Of a stretch of DNA of 64,000 nucleotides, positions 1 through 11,900 are shown piece by piece. Made by a program: the position numbers and the translations under genes. The DNA is from Rhynchonema sp. JSB1_4 (taxonomy: Eukaryota; Nematoda; Chromadorea; Monhysterida; Xyalidae): assembly GCA_030248065.1 (NCBI GenBank), contig JASAMV010006845.1:1-64000 (forward strand). The letters run 5' to 3'. How positions within the stretch are numbered: the first letter of the stretch is position 1; the number at the start of each line of letters is the position of its first letter. The notes below the pieces were generated by a model that had not been told where the DNA came from, made no database searches, and saw nothing but the letters and a program-made list of their open reading frames with translations.

Positions 1-353
1 TAAGTGGAAGAAGCATAATTACAAACCGGGTGTGGAGTCTACGGACATGAAAATACATACAAAACAGGGTTGAAAGTTACGGGACTTTTCATCTCAATAA
101 AGAACTATTTTCAAGAAAACGTGCGACCGCTGAGAAAAGCCGCATGTTTTCAGGCGGCTTCCGTTGATCAGCTTCGCATATTCGCTCGCTCACCTAACCT
201 TCTTCCGATGTGCCTATCTGCTCGGGTTGCCAAGGCCGAATCCTCATACAAATGCAGCTTTGCTGATTGTGACGCTCAGGGTTGGTGGTCTGGGTTTTGT
301 AATCATTTAGTGACTTGCGTTCGTTTAAAGTGCTGTTACAACTTCAATTTCAG
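1..353. other. Left-edge sequence, probably intron of the MBOAT7-type gene
   Basis: No exon could be supported here. The stretch ends in a good plus-strand acceptor (acttcaatttcag, ending at 353) in front of the first recognisable MBOAT exon. The protein family has about 100 or more residues N-terminal to that exon, so the earlier exons should lie before the window. A 102-codon open frame at 70-378 runs across the acceptor and shows no family similarity. Confidence 0.5.
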
Positions 354-3300
354 TGCGTCGGTTTGTGTTTCGAATTGAAGGACGCTGATGAGAGCAGTCA
401 ACATCAAGCGGTCTGGTCTGATAGTGGAGGACAGAGAACGACACAAAGAACCAGTGGTTTGGAGACGGATATAGTGGACAGAAACGTGCAAGCAAAGGAC
501 ATCACGACGCCAAAGCTGTTTTGTTATTTGTTCAATTTCGCCGGATTGTTCACCGGTTGGTCGATTATTTCATATAGTGTTCTTTTTTGTGACCTACTGT
601 CCTCTATGTAGTGAAACCTTCTATTGTGTATATTTCCTGTAATATTTGATCCCTGGTCGGCCGCTAACCTCCTTCCTGGCGATCACTGTGACCGAAAATG
701 TTGTGTTCCATGTTCCATCCGTTCCAGTCAGTATAGTTCAGGGGGAGTCCCCCCGGCAAGTGTTTTCCCCCTCTGTGGTACGCCTGCCCCCTGCTCCCCT
801 CCTGGCACGCCTGCTCCCACAATTCTTGCCTAAAATAAGGAAATTTAACCCTAAAATAGGCATTTTAGACGTAACTAAATGGGTGATTTTTTGGGTCTAG
901 GTGGTCAAAATTTGCCAAAATACCCTTTTTGTAGAGAATTTTCTCCAAAAAGGGGCAAAAATAGGTCAAACTTTCCCTTCAACAAATAACTTTTTCCTGA
1001 ATTTTGATCTTCTTCCTCCTTTGGGGATGCGCCTTCTCCCCCTCCGGACAAGGAACTACACTGGTCCCAGTCAATCATGTTGTGAAACGGTAGACTGCAA
1101 TTGCACTTATTGCACCTCCTTTCAGGTCCGTACTTCACCTATCGTGTGCACTGCGACGCAATCGAGATGCCGAATCTGCATCGTATTCCCGTAGCACACG
1201 AGCTCTGGTCGCGTGTGCTCTCGATTCCGATCTACGCCATCGTCTTCATTTTCGTCACCACCCTGTTTCCATTACAGGTACGGGCGGGCAACAGGGAAAG
1301 GATTAAAGTGCGTTTGGGAAGAATGTTTGGCGGCGTTTGTTCCCCGCCATTTTTTTAGAAAATGGAGACCAGGCATTATAAACCTAGAGTTTTGAAATTG
1401 ATTTTTAAGTGTCTGCTTCGTGATGTTTCACGGAGCTCACATATTTTCACAAGAGAAAATGAAAAAAGTTTGAGGCCGGCCTGTGCAAAACACAGGGTAA
1501 TCGTAAAAAACACGTGAAATGATGTAAAACACGTGTCAACACGTGATTTTTCTCTTTTTGCCCGATTAAAATTTTCTTCTCGGGAAGTGTTCAGGTGTCG
1601 GGTATTTGAGTTTTTGACTTGGCGCTTGGGTGTCAGTTTAGTTCAAAGTGCAGGTGTCGGGTGTCGGCATATTCCCAAATCCTGCGCCTTAGTTCCTAGT
1701 CTTCATACTCTAAAAAGTGGCACAAAACAAGCGTCGCCAAAAATTCTTGCTAGGCTTAAAAGGGGTAGTTTCACTCTAATATTGTACAAGTTGGTCTCAC
1801 AAAAGCAGCTCATGTGGCCCACATTTCAGTTTGGTATCAATACCTGATTCCAGCATAAAAAATTCGGGGTGCGAGAAATCGCAGTTTTTGATTTGCAAAA
1901 TTGCCTCAAATAATTCTAACTTTTTCAGCAAATCCGTATTATAACATAATTTTGCACTTGTTTCGGATAACCCCCATTTTTGGCACATTTTCGGATGGCC
2001 AAGCCGTTGAGCGGGATTTTGGTACTTTGGCGCTTGATATCTCGTACCGTGAATTTTTGGTGCTGGATTCAGGTACTAAATTGAGACATTGGTCAGACGG
2101 GCTACTGTTTGAGACGAACTTGTATCTGAGTGGAACTACCCTTTTGAAGCACGGAGCTTTACTTGTTTCGTCCTGTTTCGACGTTCAAACTCATAGATAC
2201 AGTCGTTGTACCAGGACATGGTCGGTTCGGTACGACGAATGCACTAGGTCACCACGTAACCACGGAAGGAAAAGAGCCACGACTCAAAAACGCTCTGATT
2301 TCCAAGTGCATACATGAACCAAACTACGTTGCTAGAAGTTTCCCCAAACACACTTAGTACCACAATAATCGTACATGTTGATAATTCAGGCAATGCACAC
2401 GGACCAATTTTACACCGATCACGGATTCCTGTTCCATATTTTCTACATGGTGCCCGTGTTCGTGTACTTTCGAATGCGAGTCTACATTGCGTGGATGTTG
2501 GCAGAGTCCACTTGTATCGCTTATGGACTCGGCGCGTATCCCGCTGACTCACGACCTAAGATTGGACGCGGGCCTACTAAATCGTTGGTTGATGAGATTT
2601 GGTTGAGATGATCTATAATAGAGTTTGCGTTGCAATTTGTAAATTTTGCCTGCTAAGAATGCAGTCTTGTGCGCAGCGAGTGACGTTTTATGAGAACAAG
2701 AATATCTGTGGTCTCCGGTTGGTGGAGTCGCCATGCCGGTTCAGGGTACTGACGCACTGACAACGTCGTGGTGCACCGCATGTCTGTGAAAACAGAGCGA
2801 GACGGGAAAACACCGCTCTGGCAAACATGATGGCAGAGACAAATATGATCGACAGTCTTCGTCAACAAATGAATGTCCTTTTGTTAGTTTCATATTCTAT
2901 GCACCGTCTTAGCTCGACCCCCGGTTCGTCTGATCAGTCAGCGATTGTGTACAGTTTCGAGACCGTTCGTAACATCGATCCGCATGGCTGCGAGTTTGCA
3001 CCAACATTCCGTGAGTCGATGCGAGCCTGGAACCGAAGTGTACAGTACTGGTTGGCATCGTGTATCTATCGAAGGGCGCCGAAGGCATACAGGTCTGCAG
3101 TTTAGTGAATTCAATAAAAAACCAACTTTTCCCGATCTGATGCATTCGGAACTATAGCTTCCTGTACATAACAGGTTTTGGCGCCGAATCAATTTTGCAT
3201 GAATAGATATCACAAAATGTGTATTGAAGTGAAACTTTGGACGCGTGAACGTTCTGGGATTGGCACAGAGTTTGATGTCTTGAAAACACAGTGAAATAAT

Positions 3301-3668
3301 TTTCCGCTCTACACTGTAACTTCAGAATGTCGCTAACGATGCTGGTGTCGGCATTTTGGCACGGCGTCCATCCCGGCTACTACTTATCATTCCTCACCAT
3401 TCCACTTTGCACGTACGCAGAGGATTTGGCGTTCAAGGTCTGGAATATCAAAAGTAATAAAACAATGGACACGCTCTGGTGGCTGCTGCGTGTGCGCGGC
3501 ATTGAGTTTTGCTCCACCGGATTCTTACTACTTTCGTGGAATAGCACAATCAGGTATTGGTCGTCAATTTATTTCTGTCTTCATGTTATTCTGGTCACTG
3601 TGATCCTATGTGCGCATGCCACTTTGTGGTTGAGAAAGGGTCACAAGCCCAGTCACCTCATACAGTAG
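354..3668 (+). CDS. MBOAT7: MBOAT7-type lysophosphatidylinositol acyltransferase, 5'-incomplete, five exons
   Basis: Exons: 354-555, 1126-1277, 2390-2601, 2955-3092, 3326-3668. They total 1047 nt and stay in one frame, giving 348 residues and a stop. Each intron has GT-AG ends and the phases match. The first exon reads CVGLCFELKD and ends LFTG; joined to the second it gives TGPYFTYR, a hallmark of MBOAT7. Later exons read YFRMRVYIAWMLAE and SFETVRNID, then AWNRSVQYWL, which holds the conserved Asn, and SAFWHGVHPGYYLSFLTIPL, which holds the catalytic His. RYWSSIYFCLH sits near the C-terminus. The family are multipass ER-membrane enzymes that put arachidonoyl chains on lysophosphatidylinositol. 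The alternatives MBOAT1/2 fit less well, because the sequence after the catalytic His (YLSFLTIPL) follows MBOAT7. About 130 N-terminal residues are missing. The 2602 donor (tg|gttgag) is the least certain junction. Confidence 0.9.
729..1063. mobile_element. hAT-like MITE, copy 1, in an MBOAT7 intron
   Basis: This 335-bp element starts CAGTATAGTT and ends AACTACACTG, so its termini are inverted repeats of the CAGTG type. The flanks are GTTCCAGT (721-728) and GTCCCAGT (1064-1071), an 8-bp duplication with one mismatch. An 8-bp duplication with CAG ends is the signature of the hAT superfamily. A second copy lies at 23986-24263 in the opposite orientation. There is no transposase. Confidence 0.8.
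1758..2150. mobile_element. Foldback MITE in an MBOAT7 intron
   Basis: The left arm (gcTTAA then AAGGGGTAGTTTCACTC) pairs with the right arm (GAACTACCCTTTTGAAG) and the pairing continues inward for over 100 bp, including accaactt/aagttcg and tgattccagca/tgctggattca. The left end abuts TTAA; the right flank reads TTGA, one change away. It has no coding capacity and is probably related to the other TTAA/AGGG foldbacks in the window. Confidence 0.6.
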
Positions 3669-3735
3669 TGAACTGTTATCATGTAGCTGGACACGGATTT
3701 CTCTGCTGTAATTTTGCATTTTTCACCGACAATCA

Positions 3736-3764
3736 AATAAATCAAATAGTTTCATTTGAATAAA
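3736..3764 (+). promoter_or_regulatory. Candidate polyadenylation signals of the MBOAT7-type gene
   Basis: Two AATAAA hexamers (3736-3741 and 3759-3764) lie 68-96 bp past the stop codon on the coding strand, the usual distance for a short 3' UTR. The cleavage site cannot be read from sequence alone. Confidence 0.5.
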
Positions 3765-4183
3765 ATGAAGATGTGTTAAAATACATTCAGATTATTCTGT
3801 GATCTTTGTGTTGTGATTGTGCTGCACGCGAGTATTGCTTCTCACTAATTACTGTCCAGTATTGCTTGCGAGTGGGATTGTCCGCTTGTCAATGTCAATT
3901 GTAGTCTTTGTCATTCGTATTATATCTTTCGAATGCCACAAAATTGTGTCTATCAGTGTGCCCCACCATATTGCTATGATGCTGTCGTAACCAGCTACTT
4001 TGTATGTTTGCGTTTGGCTGGCCTGAAAGCTAAACACACCAACGCCACTGTTGATCTTATCAGTTTATTTCTGTTGTAATTTCACGGCAGTTGCGTTATG
4101 GGTTGTGGTCTGTGCGTGGTATAATAACTGAAAATAACATTCTGCTCTCGTGCGTCTTTCGGGAATCGCGTTCAACGCCAACC
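3765..4183. other. Intergenic spacer between the acyltransferase and the SDR gene
   Basis: This spacer of about 420 bp lies between two head-to-tail plus-strand genes. It should hold the SDR promoter and 5' UTR, but I see no clear TATA box or other motif. No supported coding sequence or repeat. Confidence 0.4.
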
Positions 4184-7086
4184 ATGCCCGATTTGAGTGG
4201 AAAAGTTGTGCTGATCACAGGTGCAGTTTATGTTTTGGTGGTCGCCCTCAGTTATAACACTATGATATTTCAATGTGGTGTCAGGTGCATCGAGCGGTAT
4301 CGGCCGCGAGACAGCTGTCGAATTTGCCCGTCTGCTCTGTGCCGGCCTTGTGCTGACGGGCAGAAACGAATCGAATCTGACCCAGACCAAGCAGCTGTGT
4401 GTGGAAGCTGGCCTCAGTGCTGAGAAGGTGGGCAAATTGTGTGTGACGTGTCAAGCTAAGCTGATCAAAGCCACAAAGGTCGACTGCCGTAAAAGCTCTT
4501 TATCAGCTGGTTGAAAAGTTTTAAACCAGACGAAACTTGGCAGCAACAAATTGCAAGGTATCTGACCACAAGACTCGGACTGATCACAACTTTCATGCAG
4601 TGTCGAATATCTATGCAGGTGGTTATCGTACTTGGAGACGTCACTGACGACCAGCATCGACAGGACATGCTCACACGGACACGGAACGTTTTCGGCAGAT
4701 TGGATGTGCTGGTCAGTTAGTGCCCCAAAGCAATATGAGAGTCGTCTAATAACCCAAATCAATTTCATAGGTGAACAATGCGGGTGTGGCACCGCTCAAT
4801 TCTAATGTGTGCACCGGACCACTTGAGGTCTATGATACGATCATGAACACAAACGTGCGAGCGGTGGTGGCGGTGTGCAAGTTATTCTTGGACATGTTGC
4901 GTGCTAGCAAAGGCACTATTGTCAATGTGAGCAGTGTGGCAGGATTGAGACCGGTGGGTTCATACTGAGTGATATGAAACTTGGTAGTCGATCGTGCCTC
5001 GATCACGTGACTTTGTATTGTTGCTATCTGGTGATTTAAGGACTGCAATTAATTCGACGATCTGGGAGCAACTTTTACGCTGGTCGTAATCAATGCCATC
5101 AGTAAAATATCGAAATATCCTAAATACAGAAAGTCAAGTGACCAAGACAACCGGACCAATCATTTGATGTTACCGCTACCATCAGATCTGAGTCGTTAAA
5201 ATAATAACTCGAGATGCAAAAAGGCCCGGTCAGTTAGCAGTATCAGCGGACGCAGATCATGGGGTCTAGTGCTCATCAGCTGTAGTTGTATCCTTACTAT
5301 CTAGGTGCATGCTGTCACTTACTACTCCATGTCAAAAAGTGCGGTTGATCAGTTGACGAAATGTCTGGCCATGGAGTTGGCATCAGACGGCGTACGTGTG
5401 AACTCTGTTAAGTGAGTGATGGTTTGAGGGACCAATGAAAATAAAGTTCATCGTGGGTTGATGTTGTTTTGTTGGTATTTTGCATGTGAACGTCCGGTGG
5501 AGTTACACGATGGCTTTTCCAATGTGTCAGTCTTTTGAAAATATTGTTTAGAGAATACAAAAATTTTGCGCCTCGCGCATTGCTTCATTTCTTGTATAAA
5601 CAAGTTGCGAGTTGATGGGTCACAAAGTGACTGTTGAACACTTCCACTCACTGGCATTCGTATTTGTTGATCGTTTGGTCTTTGGCTTTGGAATGCGAAC
5701 TGGTGAACACTCTCTCAGATTGTGAAAGACAAGAAGCTTAAGCAAGAAGTGGTGCTTGAAATTTTGCTTCATGATGACAGATTCTCGGAATCACGTATAA
5801 GCAATCCGCCAGCTCATGGCACTCAACACGCACAGGCTGCATGCCACATTACTGCCGTCAATGAATGCATCTATTCCCTGCAGATGAAACATCCCCAAAT
5901 TTTGCAACTATGCAGAAAAGTGTTATGTTAAGCAGCTAATGAAAACAGAGCAAATTAAAAAGCGGTCATTAAAGTATGACACTCGCTCAAAGTATATATA
6001 GTCCAGCCACGTGCTCATGAGACGACTTTTTTTAAAGCTTGCTTGGCCGGATTAAAAAATGCGCCGCTTACACGTGTTTTCGCAAAGAAAAGAAAGAGAT
6101 TGGGCCGAGAGAGATGATGACAAGTTCCAGCTGGCTGACCTCAATTTGTTGCGTGCTTACGCGAACAGCAACGCCGTTCAACACACAAATGTTTTGGGAG
6201 TCAAAAGGGAATTTGCGCACCGAGGTGGAGAGCGTGTTTTTAAAAAATGCATGCGTTTCTGTTTCTTTCATTTCCGAAATACGTGGAACCGGAACATTAT
6301 CGGATCCGTTCAAGTCAACTTCAAAATAAGTCGTCTCATGAGCTCGTGGTTGGACTATACATTATTTAGAAAAAATGGTGTGCGCTGCTGCATGCGCTGT
6401 GTGTATAAAAAGTGCCATGAGCCGATGGATTGCCTATACAGTACATATGTACCTATATTAGGAGCCAGACAGATGGCAAAAAGGTTAGCGCGCTGCGCGC
6501 GCAGTGTTGTAGTCTGTTTAGCACCCGATGTTATCGTCTGATTCTTCTGATCATACTGAACTAATGGGACGAAAACAAGAAAAACTCTGAAAAATAGCCT
6601 TCTAAAATTTGCTACTAAAATTACCATTTTACTTAGTAGCAATTACCACTAACCGATTCTGAAATAAAAAACTGACTGATACTTGGAAGTGTGCCGCACT
6701 GTCCGTTTTTTTGTTTTTGTTGCGATTGTTTTTTTTGTCTTTTAGCCCAGCGGTGATTCGAACTCCACTTTTCCAAACCAGTGGCATGACTGAAGCGCAA
6801 GCAGAAGAGGCTGGTTCAAGAGTTTGCACACTGATTTTCATGTCCATTGGCACAGTGTGAAAGCACCTGTACACCGAGGAACATTGTTCTTCGATACGTT
6901 TTTCAGATGTTCGAGGGCAGTGCGAAGACGCACCCTCTCGGTCGTGTGGGGCTGCCAGAAGAAGTGGCGAAATCGGTCGCGTTTCTGGCCAGTGATGAGG
7001 CGTCGTGGACAACAGGGGTGAACCTTCCTATTGACGGCGGTCGCGCTTGTGCAACGCCTTGCGCCAGGCACAATATGACCAGCTAA
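4184..7086 (+). CDS. Classical short-chain dehydrogenase/reductase, seven exons, complete
   Basis: Exons: 4184-4220, 4285-4427, 4619-4711, 4771-4953, 5305-5411, 6746-6821, 6907-7086. They sum to 819 nt, or 272 residues plus stop, a normal classical SDR length. All introns are GT-AG with matching phases. The start ATG at 4184 leads into [10 protein letters not shown]; the next exon completes TGASSGIG, the glycine-rich NAD(P)-binding loop. Then come GDVTDD (adenine-pocket Asp), VNNAGVA (NNAG motif), IVNVSSVAG (catalytic Ser), YYSMSKSAV (Tyr-x-x-x-Lys active site) and NSVNPAVIRTP after the sheet. LPIDGG near the end closes the fold. It is a cytosolic or ER-face NAD(P)H oxidoreductase; the substrate cannot be told. 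Many animals carry tandem copies of this class. Intron 5 is 1.3 kb and holds a MITE. The 6821 donor (tcaaga|gtttgc) is weak and chosen on phase. Confidence 0.93.
5998..6360. mobile_element. Foldback MITE in SDR intron 5
   Basis: About 32 bp at 5998-6029 (tatagtccagccacgtgctc onward) are the near-perfect inverse of 6328-6359. The ends read TATAGTCC and GGACTATA, suggesting a TA target. The inside is about 300 bp with no supported gene. The element lengthens an intron that would otherwise be about 1 kb. Confidence 0.7.
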
Positions 7087-7256
7087 TTATTATACCTAAT
7101 CCATTACAGCATCAAAGTATGTATTATACATGTAACCTGGTCAGAAACTAGTATTGAAGCTGCTTTAGAATATTTTTAGAAAAGCATTATGGCGAGATTG
7201 CTCGTCATCGGTCTTTAGCCGTTCTGATCTGCTAATGATGTTATTGAGAACCACTA

Positions 7257-8352
7257 CCGGAGTTTTCCATATACATCCCCCGAATATAGCCCTCCGATGG
7301 CCCTATCCGGAAACGTTTCCGTGTTGTGCCCCCAGGGCACTATTCGGGGTAAAAAGTTTTCCGAAACTCGACCAAAAAGTACATGGTTTGTTCACAAAAG
7401 AGGTACAAACATGTGATTTCCTCACATTTTGTTCAGCAGAATATGCTTAAAGGGCTCGGGACACAACCGAAGGAAGGGCAGTAGAGCGCAGTGTTATATA
7501 TACTGTACGTCGTTGAAAAGCACTGTGACAGCATATGTCACGCACAAATGTTAAGCTCCAGAGATTCGCTATCTCTTGGTAGAGCGACTTTTCGTTCCAG
7601 AAAAAAGTGAATTTTTTCACACCTTGCAACGACCGGTGCAGAAACCGCAAATGAGTTGAAAGTCAAGTAACACGTGGATAGGATTACAACAGCTTCTGGA
7701 TAACTTCTGGATAATGAGAACTTCAGTCGCTCAAAGCATTGCTTCACTCGGTGAGGGTGCGAAATGTTCCAAAAATCGGCCACATTTTTCGAAAACACAA
7801 GCTTGTCTCTAAATTTTGAGGCCGCGCTTTATGTTGTAGAAATGAAAATGCAATAGAAAAATAGAGGATTTTCTAAAGTACCACAAAATAAGGTTTTTAA
7901 ATTTGGAAACACTTGGATAGCGGCGCGACAGGCCGAAAAAAACCCTCAACTCATTTGGGGTTTCTTCACCGGTCGTTCCAATTTGTGCAAAAATTCACTT
8001 TATTCTGGAACGAAAAGTCGCTCTACCAAGAGATAGCGAATCTCTAAGGAGCTTAAAATTTGTGCGTGACATAGGCTCTCGGAATGCTTTCCAACGGTAT
8101 GAAACAATATGTCCCACCCGAGCCCTTTAAGATCGAATTACGCACGCTCTGCAGTGATTGTGTTGACATTCAATAATGCTAGCGATGATTTCCAGTAATG
8201 TCAAAAACGTACCTGTAAACGCCGAGGATTCTATGCGGAAACATTTCCGAATAGACCCCCCGGGAGTGTATTTGGGCAAAATGGCTGAAACAAAAAGGCC
8301 GATTTTCCACCTTTTCGAATAGAGCCCCGGGGCTTTATGTGGAAAACTCCGG
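7257..8352. mobile_element. Outer foldback element with CCGGAG ends and TA target
   Basis: The left end CCGGAGTTTTCCATATA is the inverse of the right end (tatgtggaaaactccgg), followed on both sides by a related stretch containing GAATA and AGCCC. The element is flanked by TA at 7255-7256 and 8353-8354, as with Tc1/mariner-type targets. No transposase. A second element (7451-8126) is inserted in it. Confidence 0.7.
7451..8126. mobile_element. TTAA-flanked foldback element with AGGGCTCGGG ends, nested in 7257-8352
   Basis: The element begins AGGGCTCGGG and ends CCCGAGCCCT, a perfect 10-bp inverted repeat, with TTAA on each side (7447-7450, 8127-8130). A second inverted section pairs 7555-7655 with 7950-8055. 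It is 676 bp with no coding capacity. A partial copy of its right half occurs at about 61,055-61,790, where a third element has inserted at its internal TTAA. Confidence 0.8.
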
Positions 8353-8905
8353 TACTATAATCAGTTTTATCAGGGTGGTTGTTGGGGGAAACAAAAGTGT
8401 GAATATAGTTAAATAGTTGCTATTCTGCATTAGGTGAGAGTGAGAGGCACAATAAAAGTAAATGAGAGTAATGTTCTGGAAGCAATAATGCAATCTAGTC
8501 TTGTCACATACCGCTCATGCGAAAAGTCGCACAGCTTTTTGAAACGACAAACAAACAGCTTTTTGAAAGTCACCTGTGTGCATACCTGCATGATAAGATA
8601 AAAAGCGTCAAAACGTTAAAACGTTTTCCGTTGGTCTGTAAAAGTCAACAATGACAATAATAAACGCATAGTAAACTATATGCTTGTTTTGGTTAGAAAT
8701 TTGAGGTGTCTAATGATGTCATGTTTTTGAGCACACCATTCACAACAGGGCACGTTGATAACGATTCTGTCGGTCCAATTCAACTGCGTTCTCCATTTCG
8801 GCTTTGTTTTCTTCCCGTTGTTTGCGAATTCTTTTACGCACCTTCAACAAACAACTGCCATTGTTTTTGTGTCAGTTACCTTCACTGAACGTTCAGAATG
8901 TTAAC

Positions 8906-11900
8906 CTATGTATACATTATACCGTCCCATGATCGGCGGACGAAATAACTAACGTCTTTTTGCATTTGATGCAGATCCAGTGATGTGTCGACCGCTTTGT
9001 TCAGACGCAACAGGAATCGTTCGAATGAACGATCCATTGCTTCCGCTTCGCCACAATCTTCTCGATCACTTGGTAAAAAGCGTGTTCGGGTGTCTTTCAC
9101 TCTGATGCCCATCAGCGTTTTCACCTGGTAATTATATTCGGATTCCGATTACTTGGTGTGCTCTTGTTCGTGTCTTGTCAGGGTGTCAAAACACAAGTGT
9201 GGTCTTTGTGCAACACTTGCCTTTGTAGCCAGCAGTCGTCCAATTTGGAAATCATCGCCTTGTTTCGAAATGTCTTGTTTGACTTCGAGGAACATGTTCG
9301 TTACAATCGTTGCAAGCATATTGATAAGGATCATGGCCTGTGCGACCATGAAGAAGAAGAAGAACCATGGAGCTAAAATAAAATAGGGCGGCTGATACAA
9401 AGTTGTGAGTTGACTTTAGCTAATCAAATCGAAAATGATGTGAACTAAGAAACCGGAAACACACCCAGGTCGCTCGCCGCGACGATTTTGTTGAATGAGA
9501 ATTTGCCCAGCATGGCAGCGAAGGCCTCTTCGTTGACAAGCAAGAATGTCGAAAACTCGAACAGCTTCGACGACAGAAGCAGGAAAAATGCGCTTGAAAA
9601 TGATACATACACGATGGTGAACATGACCTGTGGTAAAATCACTTGTTGAAGGCTACGTTTTGCTGTTGGGGAGTTGCACAGTGATAAAATTCTAAAGTAC
9701 CATGAAAGCCATCATTTCTGACGCAGATGATTGAATGGTCATCAGAAGCCTTGACATTCGGGCGTTTACTTTCAATAGCTTCAATATTTTTACATTGGCT
9801 AGGAACAAGACCAGGCCTTGTAGGTTGCCATATGTTTCTTCGTATAGAGCAGCTACCTAAAACATGTTAAATCAGTGCATTTCTACGGATAGGAGGATCT
9901 TCAAAAAAGCCAGTATTTAGTATATACCTGTAGATTGAAATAAACGTTTCCATTTGTTTCTTGTACTTCGCTACTGATGTCAGCAGTGGCAAAGTATCGC
10001 AACACGTAGAATACACTTGCCGTGGAGGCCAATATTACGATGGCTATAAATTAATTCTTTATGAGCCGTAATTCGACAAACTTTCCTTCAACACATAAAT
10101 TGACTGACACTGGATTTAACTTACACATGTCTATATAGCACCAGAATCCAGACAGATATCTTGCAGTGCCTTCGGCGCGCCACTCTGACCCAATCATCAG
10201 GACGAACATCAGAATACAGCATATGAAAAGCAACTCGAAGAAGAGAACGATCTGTGGACAAAATGCAGCCGTTTAAAAAAAAACGAGCGGTAATATTTTA
10301 AATAGTAAAGCGTCAGCTTGAACAAACCATTCCAAAAAAGTCCTCGTATTTGTATAATCGAATGGGATCAAACCGAGTGGTCGGCTGGAGAGCGCCAGCA
10401 CGCGTTGACTCCAGAAGTAGGTAGCTCACAGCAAACATGTTTGACTGTGCATTGTACATGCCGAACTCAAGAAATATTGCTCGCGTACGATTGTCCAGCC
10501 AAGCTTCGGATTTCATCTTTGCAAGCCTAAACAGTACGGTTGCTCGTATCGTTACAGTGACTTCAACAGTATGTACCTATGAAAATCTGAAGCAAAGGTT
10601 ACCTTGGTCTGGCTATGGAACTGTGTTCGAAGAGCGGATATATGTAGCCACCTGCACTGTATGTGTTCAATCGTCCGACTATTGGCAAGCCCTTCAGTTC
10701 AGACTGGGGCGTATGTCGATATTCAATCAACCCGGACACATCATAACCGACGGGAACCCATCCAGGTGAGTATGTATCGGTGTCTTCTGGTGTTAGCTCT
10801 GTCTTGCAATAGTCGATCAAGTGCGACAATCGGCTGTCCACTTTGCAATTGTTGTCATCTGGAGTTTGAATGTGTCCGCGTCAACGGCGGATGCAGGGGG
10901 GACGGAGCCCATATGGCCCTATTTGGTCAATTTGGCTACTTGAAGGGGGCCACCGTTTCAGAAGGGAGAAGTAAAAAGGACCTCCAAATGACAGGGTTTT
11001 ACTCTTGCACACCCTAAAGATCCAAAAATATTGCGCACCTCATTAGATGCACCAATTGTCAATGAAATTTGGAGTCACGCGTGCAACGTGCCAAAATTTC
11101 GCGCCCTTCATACGCATGCTCATATTCTGCATTGTATTTAGTGTACAACTGCCAAATTCTGAAGACGCCCCAGATAAATATGACTTCAAAAAGAAAACAA
11201 GTACGATAGATAAAAACGAATTTTTTATTTGGCCTCTCCCCATGGCCAAAGGCTGGACCGCCACAGTCCGCTAGTCTTTCTATGGGTTTTGGGTGATATT
11301 TTCGAAACGATGTAAAGGTCAGCTGGGTGTAAGGCCGCTTTCATAATCATCCGTTTTCCGGAATTGGCTTCAAATCCGGTTTTCCTGAATGTTTTTTCTG
11401 GTTTCCGCTTTTCACCGTAATTCAAATCCGTTTTCCGGCATCGCTGTAATTGGACATGCACTGCACAGCATCAGTTTGATTGCTGTTGGTTATTGCTGGC
11501 GGCTGAGCGACTGCTTGTAATTTGTTGCTAGCTTTGCTGATAAAAGCGTACTATTGCTAAAATTAACTCGTCTAGTCCTCGCCTATTAAAAAGGTACATT
11601 TTCTTGTAGTTTAGTGGGGTCGAGACCACGAAGCAGAGCTCTTGTGCTCAAATACTAATTACCTGCAAAAACATGGATACATTTATTGACCACGGAACGT
11701 GCACCGGTGCACACAATATTCCTTCTGGTCTTGCACATTCGTTTGGACGTACCCCAAAGGTATACCTTATCGGACTCAAACTTTCTCAGGAATTGAGCGC
11801 CGTCAACATTTATTGTATCTTATTTTTACTTTGCGAGAACATGGCTTTATAAACGAGCAGTCATCTGAAGCGCTGTTTCGAAGCTTGAGGTATAGGTGTA

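Larger units (their letters stand above)
7087..8905. other. Convergent intergenic region between the SDR and polycystin genes
   Basis: The SDR (plus) and the polycystin gene (minus) end toward each other here. About 1.1 kb of the 1.8 kb is a nested pair of transposons (7257-8352). The remainder (7087-7254, 8355-8905) has no supported gene and should hold both 3' UTRs. No convincing poly(A) signal for the minus-strand gene was found. Confidence 0.5.

Noticed and set aside
6059..6541. 160-codon plus-strand open frame in the SDR intron
   Set aside because: It overlaps the foldback MITE at 5998-6360 and shows no family motif; the SDR protein is complete without it.
7555..8060. Small-RNA or tRNA gene in the hairpin
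   Set aside because: The pairing is a long transposon foldback with terminal repeats and target duplication, not a cloverleaf or defined ncRNA.
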